A DNA stretch of 64,000 bases from Takakia lepidozioides. Taxonomy: Eukaryota; Streptophyta; Takakiopsida; Takakiales; Takakiaceae. Under the pieces are notes generated by a model that did not search any database, was not told the DNA's origin, and saw only the letters and a list, made by a program, of their open reading frames with translations. Position 1 is the stretch's first letter. Each line of letters opens with the position of its first letter. Position numbers and translations under genes: made by a program. Shown here piece by piece: positions 57,297 to 64,000 of this stretch. The stretch covers positions 52,328,001 to 52,392,000 of the forward strand of contig CM060731.1 of the NCBI GenBank assembly GCA_030704615.1, in the 5' to 3' direction.

Positions 57297-58980
57297 CTAA
57301 TGACTGCTCGGCTCGAAAAATTCAGAGTTAGTGAACCCAAGTACGCTCGGTACGTGCCTGATCAAGACACTAATTACGAGGTTTAGTAGGATTTTCCGAC
57401 TAATCATTCCAGTATCTCGCGCTAGATTGCGGCCGACTAGTAACCTACCAACATGCGCATTCATCCATCCACAACCCCCCAGCGGACGGATGCCTCCGTC
57501 CGGAATTACCTGCAGCGGCGGGCGTAAGTGTGAAAACGGAGAAGGGGGTACGGCGCGGGTGGACTGCGGCAAACGATATGGGATAAAGCCCTCGCCCGTA
57601 CCGTACTGTGGTGTACCGCGCGGCCCCGGCCACGCAATCCTAACCGCGCCACGCTTCGCTACCAGATCCACCCCACCTACGTGGCGCCCTCCGAACCATG
57701 ATGCCCCCCACCCAAATCAAGGACCGCTTCTGAAACCATTGAACACAAGGCACGTGTCTCAAACAGCCTGGGTACAGGATCTGGGTCCCGGCCGCCTCGG
57801 CACGTGGGCCCCGCTCCTACGCGCCCACGTTGCGGATCCCGCCAAGATCCCTCGCTGTCAGTCCTTTCGCATCCGTTCATTCCTTTTTACCCGCCTTCGC
57901 TGTCGAGCATAGAAACTTTTTAACCAATTAAATCGGATATATACGGGGCCTCGTACGACTAATTTTGAGAGTACGACAAAGTCAAGAAGATCCGAACTAG
58001 AAAAAATATGGTATTATATTAAATCGCGTACTGAAGAAGCTCGTGAACCTTTGGACCGCGGTACGTTGCCGCGGTTAGACTGCGGAATCTCGCGCAGCCG
58101 CGGTTGCCGCAGAATCTAGTCACGTCCTTACTTAGCTGCTCACTAAGCGTTGATTTAGTGTTTAAGCAATCACTAACTGCGGTATTAGATACTCGGTAAA
58201 TCCTCGATATTCACCATTTTGTGCGTCATCGATTCCCTCTTGCTAACTTACTCGGATTCGCAGAAAATCTAGGAGAATCGGCGGACGTTCATTCATTGCT
58301 CGCTGGATGTCGGTATTATTCATCCATCCATCCCCCGGATACGATGACGTCACGCCGCCTTCTTGTCGCTACTCCAAAATACTAAACAAATGACAAGGCG
58401 ACGCCAGCCTGGCCCCACCCCGAATCGGGCCATTGCTGCGTGGCGCTTCGTGACTGCGTGAGAGTGCCTGGCACAGATATCAGTGTGCCAGGTCGACGGG
58501 TACCAACCACTCAGCGCAGTTCCCGCGGATTCCAAGAGCCTGGCGGATCTGAGAATATGGCTGTCCTAATTCAGGCAGGTTTTCTGGGCCGGAATGTTCG
58601 GATATCCAGATCCCGAGTTCAGATCCCCAAATATATTGTCCCGCAGTCAATCGCACGCTGCGGTGGCGCCGATGCCGATCTCATCCAACGTGGATGAATT
58701 GTGAGCAACAGAATTGAGCGAGCGTAGATGCCCTGCTCTAGGGCAAAGATAAGGGGCCCCAAGACCGACCCCTGAGCTCCATGGGAGGGAATGCGTGGTG
58801 TCGGTGCCTCGCCGTCTCAATAGATACTGAAGTTTCACAAGGTTTAGCATAAATTAATTGATGCAGTTGAATAAAGCCGCAAATTCTGTCCGTCCAACAA
58901 ACTAAATGGAAATGACGAATGAATGTGCTACGCCCATTCATATCATATGCCTGATGTCGATTAAAAAGTGCGGGGTATTC
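57297..58980. other. GC-rich region without recognised gene
   Basis: CpG-rich between 57400 and 57860, with a 193-codon plus frame (57331-57912) and overlapping minus frames. Composition is Pro/Arg-rich on both strands, as expected for GC-rich non-coding DNA such as a promoter. No domain recognised. Confidence 0.4.
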
Positions 58981-58999
58981 TAGCTAGGTGAGGGTTACC

Positions 59000-59067
59000 A
59001 ATTCATTCCTAGTATTCGAAGGTATGTTCTATCAATTCATTCCTAGTATTCGAAGGTATGTTCTATC
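59000..59067 (+). repeat. Perfect 34-bp tandem duplication
   Basis: Two exact units, AATTCATTCCTAGTATTCGA and so on, at 59000-59033 and 59034-59067. The lack of divergence shows it is recent. Confidence 0.9.
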
Positions 59068-59739
59068 AGGAATGTTATAACGATGGCTCATGTTCGAGTT
59101 TACATTTTAAGATTGCTTGCAGAGCCCACCAAAGTAAGGTTGAGGCAGAAGAAGCCCTTAGGTAAAAGTCGGTCCTTACCCTCCTTTATATACCTACTCT
59201 CGGCGGTGAAGTCTTCTAGAAGGGGCCACCGCCTCATCCTACTTCTATGCTCTCCTCTGCACATGGCCTCACACATCAGCCATTCCAACACCCAGTGCCC
59301 TCCCTCCGCATTGGCCGCTCCATTGTTCTCCCTTTTTCCACCTTCAAAATAAACCCTTCAGAATTTGGGACCCCCTTATTATTTATTTATTTATTTTACC
59401 TACTAGGGTTTCCTTTCTCATAATTTCCCTCCATCCATCTAGATGATTAGTTGTGCATTTTCTCCATCCAAAGTAGAAGGCTGCAAGTAGAGGGGATGGT
59501 CAAAGGAAGTTTTAAGTAACCGAGAACATTTCAAAGACAAAAACAATATTCCCAACGTATCGGGAGATAAAAAGGATGCCATATCCAATTCATAACTTAT
59601 TTTACTGTACCCTGAAGGGGTGAAGTTGTAAACTCCGGTAATATCTCTCCACAAACAAATATCATGTGGCCGGACCTCGGACCGGGAATAATCTGCCTGA
59701 AAAGTCCGCTCACAGTCGTCGCTCGTCTTTGGTGCTGCC
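59068..59739. other. No assignable gene
   Basis: A (TTTA)n tract near 59380-59396. No gene recognised. Confidence 0.4.
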
Positions 59740-60013
59740 CAGTGTTTTTTTTTGGCGAAAAATCAAATGGCGACCTCAAAACATTAAAATGGAATATTCT
59801 ATCGTAAATTCCCAATTTATTCATGGATGAAATCGCCAAACTTCTACAAGGAAAAAAAATATAATGGATGATTTCGCCAAATGTGGATGATATAAATGGA
59901 TGAAAGTACATAGGAGGATGATTCTATCCAAAGTTTTAATGGATGAACAGAATATATAGCTATTTCCTGTAGCCACTCGTGCTATTTTTCAAATTTAAGA
60001 AAAAAAATCACTG
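59740..60013 (-). mobile_element. hAT-like MITE, ATCCAT-rich family, complete copy
   Basis: 274 bp between CAGTGTTTTTTTTT and the complement of CAGTGATTTTTTTT. Flanked by a perfect 8-bp target duplication GTGCTGCC (59732-59739 and 60014-60021). The CAGTG ends and the 8-bp duplication mark the hAT superfamily. The interior repeats ATCCAT / ATGGAT words and GGCGA hairpin words. No coding capacity. A damaged second copy is at 17949-18231. Confidence 0.85.
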
Positions 60014-60021
60014 GTGCTGCC

Positions 60022-62321
60022 TGATCTCCCACGCCGCTCTTGTGTGCCTGGACAGCGATCACGGCAGTGACTGACAGATCTCTGCAGGTTTCTTACATTC
60101 TTGCTGAGCTGTGCTGTGGAAGAGGCTCTCATTGAAGGCCGTGCGCTTTGGGTAAAGAGGGAATTTGAGAGGAGGATAATTTGTAGTTTGTACATGGCAG
60201 AACGGGCCAGTTGCTCGTGAAAAACAAATATCTCTCAAGCGATTCGCAGCCGTGATATAAACCTAACCGAACACCACTGCCCTCATTTTCATCAGGGAAG
60301 ATTGTTTGCAGGGGGGGCAAGAGTGAAAATCTGGCAAACCGGGCAGCCGCAAACTTGTATGTTTGCATTGTCAGAAACTTGGTTTCGTTGTCCACTTCAG
60401 GAACTTGAAAGATTGACATATGGTTGCATCATGTGATGTTGAAGCTCTCACTCGGATTCGAGTCGATAACTCACGGCCAGCTACTCACGAGATAGGAATC
60501 TGGATTGTTTGCCAGGCCTGATGGACAGAACGGATGAGCCAGCCCAAGCTTTATTGCTCATTTTGTGTCTCCCTAGCGAGTGCCAAAGTGATGGAGGATA
60601 TATAACAGGGTCCTGTCGTCCCGTCTTGTCCAAAAGCGCAGCTGCAATAATAACCTGCACCCGGGTTTTGAGAAAGATGTGCCTAGAGGCTGGACTCATC
60701 TGACTATTTTGTGAGCGAACATGTACAGACATGAATAGACGACGACGGACTGGTGTCAGCCCATTGGCATGCACGCAACATTGGCACCAGTACTTGAGGC
60801 GATATTTGTTTCTTGAGCAGTGCACTTGTAACTTTTGCATTTGCCGTCATACTTCGCTTGTACTTTTGTCTCTGCCGCGAATGTGGGGTTTATTGTAAAG
60901 CCCACACTACGCCTTACATACCTGTGTTCTGACTCCGTTGTACAGAGCAGATCATTTAAGTCTTACGGGGTTGTCGCCAGCTTGTCATCTTCTCTAAATG
61001 CGCATCACCGAAGCTCATTTGCTGCTCAAATGCTGCTACCTACTGGTGTTCTTCTAATGCTGACTCATCACGCCATTCGCATGGTTTTGACTTTCGATTT
61101 ACGTAAGTTGTGCGACCATGTGTGACTATCCTGCATGTCTCCGAACCTAGTTTGTGATTACCTCCGAAACCATCACATACTCTCGGACACACACTAGCTA
61201 TTTCAATGATATCGAAATCCTGGATCTCCAACGAACAGGTGTATCAAGTATCAACATTGGGCGCCTACATTCCGGCCCCTGCATTCTGGAACTGAAAAAT
61301 CAATGGGTTTTATCAGCGCTAAACTAAAGGGCTACACATAGGCTCTTCAATGGACCGCACTTCCACAAAACACTACCTACGCATTTGTCTTCTTCATTCA
61401 AATTTAGCGCCAATAATAGATGGGAAGATCTTTGCGCCGTCCAGGATGGACGATGACATCACCACCCTGACCTCACACCAGGTCTACAGTCCAGTCCCTG
61501 CATGCACTGCACTTTTCCATCATCATATCTTCACCTTCTTGTTGTTGCATGTACAGCACTTTTTTGAGTGGGCCCAAAGCGGAAAAGGAGCTTGATGGTA
61601 GGTGCCAGACTCGAGAATCCTCTGTGCACTCCGGATATGAAGACATGCATGGATTGTGCGGGCTGCTTGCCACAGATCTCTCTCTCTACTTGTCATGCCT
61701 GACGCCTACTTACCTCCGCACTTCCCTCTCTCTCCTCCCAGTGGCCATGTCCCGTCCTCTCGTTCATCGCCGTCCGGACCCTCCTAAATAGTACTGTGCT
61801 CTATTTCCTATATTAGGAGCTTCCACGACCAATCCTTCATGCATCGCTTTTCGTGGATGAAGCAAACTATTTCTCACACCGGCCAGGGCTGAACCCAGGA
61901 CCGCCGAGCTAGGTCCGTGAAGCTCCTGAACCCTAAAATGAGGATGGAAAGTAACCAGAAGATGCAGGATTAGGAGCAACAAAGGCCATAAAATGTTGTT
62001 TTTAAAAGTCCCTCCAATTCCCTAACTTATGTGAACCATCATGTAAGGCTTCCTGTCAAGAAGAAAAGATGATGACCTGCAGCAACAGATTGGAGTGTGA
62101 CAATGAATGGTACAATAGAGGAGGATAAGAGGCGCTCATTCTACTCGGTTAGAGCCCATGGATCACACCTATACAAGGAATGGTAGTTTGTTGGGCACTA
62201 AACTGAGTGGGGTGCACTCAAAAATAGACACCACCCCAGCTCATTGTACGTTTGTAGTCACTTGAGTGCCATATTTGGACAATCGTCATCCTAGGAGAGA
62301 TATGACTCAGACCAACCAACC
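60022..62321. other. No assignable gene
   Basis: Short frames on both strands, none with a recognisable domain or splice-linked continuation. No repeats noticed apart from short duplications. Confidence 0.4.
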
Positions 62322-62380
62322 TAACTAAGAGCCACTTCACTTTGCGGCTACACCCTGGGGGGGTGCGCTCAAGGTAAACT
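62322..62380 (+). mobile_element. Fragment of the very short retroposon
   Basis: Carries AACTAAGAGCCACTTCAC and GCGGCTAC, then diverges at GGGGGGGTG. A decayed copy of the unit at 44873 and 63696. Confidence 0.55.
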
Positions 62381-62791
62381 AAATATCATCCAGTTGATCA
62401 ACCTAGGTGTACATGATCTCTATCTTCATATTTCAACAATTTTGTGGAAAAAAGAAGAAGGTGTCATATACATTGACAGACAATACAATGAACATTGCTC
62501 AAATCGTAAACCAAAAAATAAAGAAATTACTCTCCATATACATTTCTTGAGCATTCAAACTAAATTATACGCTAATAAAATAGTGCGAAGGGGCCGGGGC
62601 CATTGGGCTCTGCATTTACTGGTGAGAGAGTACTTAGCCGTTTCTAAGTCCCTCTCAAGGTGGCTTGCATGTGTCTGTGTTTTTATGATGGGACAATCTT
62701 CTCCCTGGTGTTTTTCGGCGCCTTAGTGACTTCAGCTTTGCTGTATCATTTCCATTCTCATAGTTGCCCCTGCACAAGCTCTTGTTCTGAC
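62381..62791. other. No assignable gene
   Basis: AT-rich at first. Nothing recognised. The hAT target duplication GTTCTGAC is at 62784-62791. Confidence 0.4.
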
Positions 62792-63414
62792 CAGTGTTGG
62801 ACCGGTAAATAGGTCTAGGGCGGGTATCAACTAGGGTAAGGGTAATGGTATGAAGGATCACACCAGGCGGGTACGTGCAAGGGCAAGACCCGACAATACC
62901 CTGGTGGGGCAGGATACATGGACTTCTAAAATCCTAGCGCAAACCAGACCAGTCTGGTCTTCTTCCTCGCGCTAACACTACATGCATGCGGCGGCTGAGA
63001 GAGAGGATGCAGGGGTAGGGTTTAGGGTAGTTTTCATTATGGATACTAATTTGTTAGGGATGCTAAATGTGTTTGAAGAGGAGTAGATGAAATGCAATGT
63101 GTTCTTTGAAGCACTAATTTCACTTTTTGGACTATCATAGCTACTAGTTAGAACAAACTGACAGAATGTAATTTTGATGTACCTGAAGCGCTGATACCAA
63201 ACCTTGGCACATACGAGGCTGGTATGACTTTTAAAATTTTGTTTTATACCATACCAGTCAGATTTTCAGTTTGATACCATACCATATACCTTACCAGGCT
63301 GTCAAATTTACACATCATTTGATACCAGTACCATATTGGCTTGAAATTCAACTGATCTACCCCAATACCATTACCCTAGTGGTATCAAAAAACCATGATA
63401 CCAGTCCAACACTG
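62792..63414 (+). mobile_element. hAT MITE with perfect 8-bp target duplication
   Basis: 623 bp with terminal inverted repeats CAGTGTTGGACCGGTA (left) and CAGTGTTGGACTGGTA (right, complement): 15 of 16 match. Flanked by exact GTTCTGAC copies (62784-62791 and 63415-63422). The interior is rich in GGTAT / ATACC words and has no open frame for a transposase, so it depends on an autonomous hAT elsewhere. Confidence 0.92.
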
Positions 63415-63695
63415 GTTCTGACGAGTCGGCTCTGTAGTAATGTATATTGTTGCAAGGTAAGTTGGACCAAAATTAGCGTCACCAACAAAGTTTTCGGTGA
63501 CTGTCGTGCATAATATCATGAATTGCTTTGAATATAATCAATAATGTTGAGAAACATTTTCCATGTTGATTCCTAACTTCAATATTTACCTATATCAATC
63601 ATCAAATTGTCAATAAAATAAAATATCCAAGAGGTATGGACTTTTGAATACGACAACTGTGGACTGTCACCGCTGCAAATGAAAATACATGGACT
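63415..63695. other. AT-rich, no gene seen
   Basis: AT-rich sequence between the hAT element and the short retroposon. Nothing recognised. Confidence 0.4.
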
Positions 63696-63786
63696 TAATA
63701 GGGCCCACCCCCGAAAGGGGCAGTAGCCGCAAGGCGAAGTGGCTCTTAGTTACGCCGACTACAAGCCGGAGTCATCTCTCCCTCCC
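63696..63786 (-). mobile_element. Very short retroposon, copy 2, with target duplication
   Basis: About 91 bp flanked by the exact 10-bp repeat TACATGGACT (63686-63695 and 63787-63796). On the minus strand it has GACTCCGGCTTGTAGTCGGC, GTAACTAAGAGCCACTTCGC, GCGGCTACTGCCCC and TTTCGGGGGTGGGCCCTA. Same family as 44873-44972, opposite orientation. No A or B box. Confidence 0.7.
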
Positions 63787-63796
63787 TACATGGACT

Positions 63797-64000
63797 CAAA
63801 ATAAGCCCTTGTGCATTTGGTGTATTGTTTTGCTCTTTTGAGGTAAGAGGATCAATTTAGAGAACACTCTAGATTTCAATTTAAAATGACAATATCAGCT
63901 GTCATTTACTACTTATGGACTAATATGAGTGTTATATATAGGTGGATTTGTTCTAGTTTAGTACATCTTGTATTTTGGGCTTTTGAGGTGTTATATTTTA
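63797..64000. other. AT-rich window end
   Basis: No feature recognised. Confidence 0.4.

Noticed and set aside
57331-57912. 193-codon plus-strand frame
   Set aside because: It lies in CpG-rich DNA where both strands are open. Its Pro/Arg/Thr-rich composition matches GC-rich non-coding DNA.

Overview
This window looks like nuclear DNA from a land plant, most likely a fern or another non-seed vascular plant. The evidence is: DYW-type pentatricopeptide-repeat (PPR) relics of the kind that is hugely expanded in ferns and lycophytes, a GNA-type (bulb) lectin, a circadian GARP gene of the LUX family, plant gene fragments that keep GT-AG introns, and a dense mix of Ty1/copia, Ty3/gypsy, LINE, SINE, CACTA and hAT sequences. 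The taxon is inferred, not proven. There are no bacterial features and no rRNA or tRNA genes.

Layout. 0-1 kb: an intact secreted two-site lectin gene (-). 1.3-3.5 kb: a duplicated non-coding block, one copy broken by a tRNA-derived SINE that itself carries an inverted SINE. 6.2-8.4 kb: a frameshifted DYW-PPR pseudogene (-). 9.2-10.8 kb: a truncated copia element cut off by a CACTA-type terminus. 11.6-12.5 kb: a repeat pair that recurs inverted at 40.6-41.9 kb. 15.6-17.4 kb: a degenerate minisatellite, a GC-rich CACTA-like end and two exons of a SnRK1 kinase. 18-29.3 kb: two copies of one chromodomain Ty3/gypsy element, head to head. 30-34.9 kb: a second gypsy lineage that interrupts a LINE (34.9-36.0 kb). 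36.7-40.3 kb: five exons of an MSH3 mismatch-repair gene and a possible Helitron 3' end. 40.5-44.3 kb: PPR relics, one with a piece of a PDR-type ABC transporter spliced into it. 44.8-47.2 kb: small retroposons and local duplications. 47.4-48.9 kb: a two-exon LUX homologue (-), the best host gene here, with a pyrimidine-rich upstream region. 51-57 kb: an AT-rich array of diverged tandem copies surrounding one good candidate first exon at 54.58 kb. 57-64 kb: GC-rich and intergenic DNA with two hAT MITEs that have perfect 8-bp target duplications and one very short retroposon.

Main points. The chromovirus appears to be self-primed: the 11 bases predicted to start its transcript (31 bp after the TATA box) are complementary to the primer-binding site directly after the 5' LTR, in both copies. 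It also has an extra 183-codon frame that overlaps the pol stop by ATGA. The rest of the window shows repeated capture and shuffling of intron-containing host gene pieces (SnRK1, MSH3, PDR/ABCG) next to transposon ends. Only the lectin and LUX genes look functional, and they do not obviously act together.
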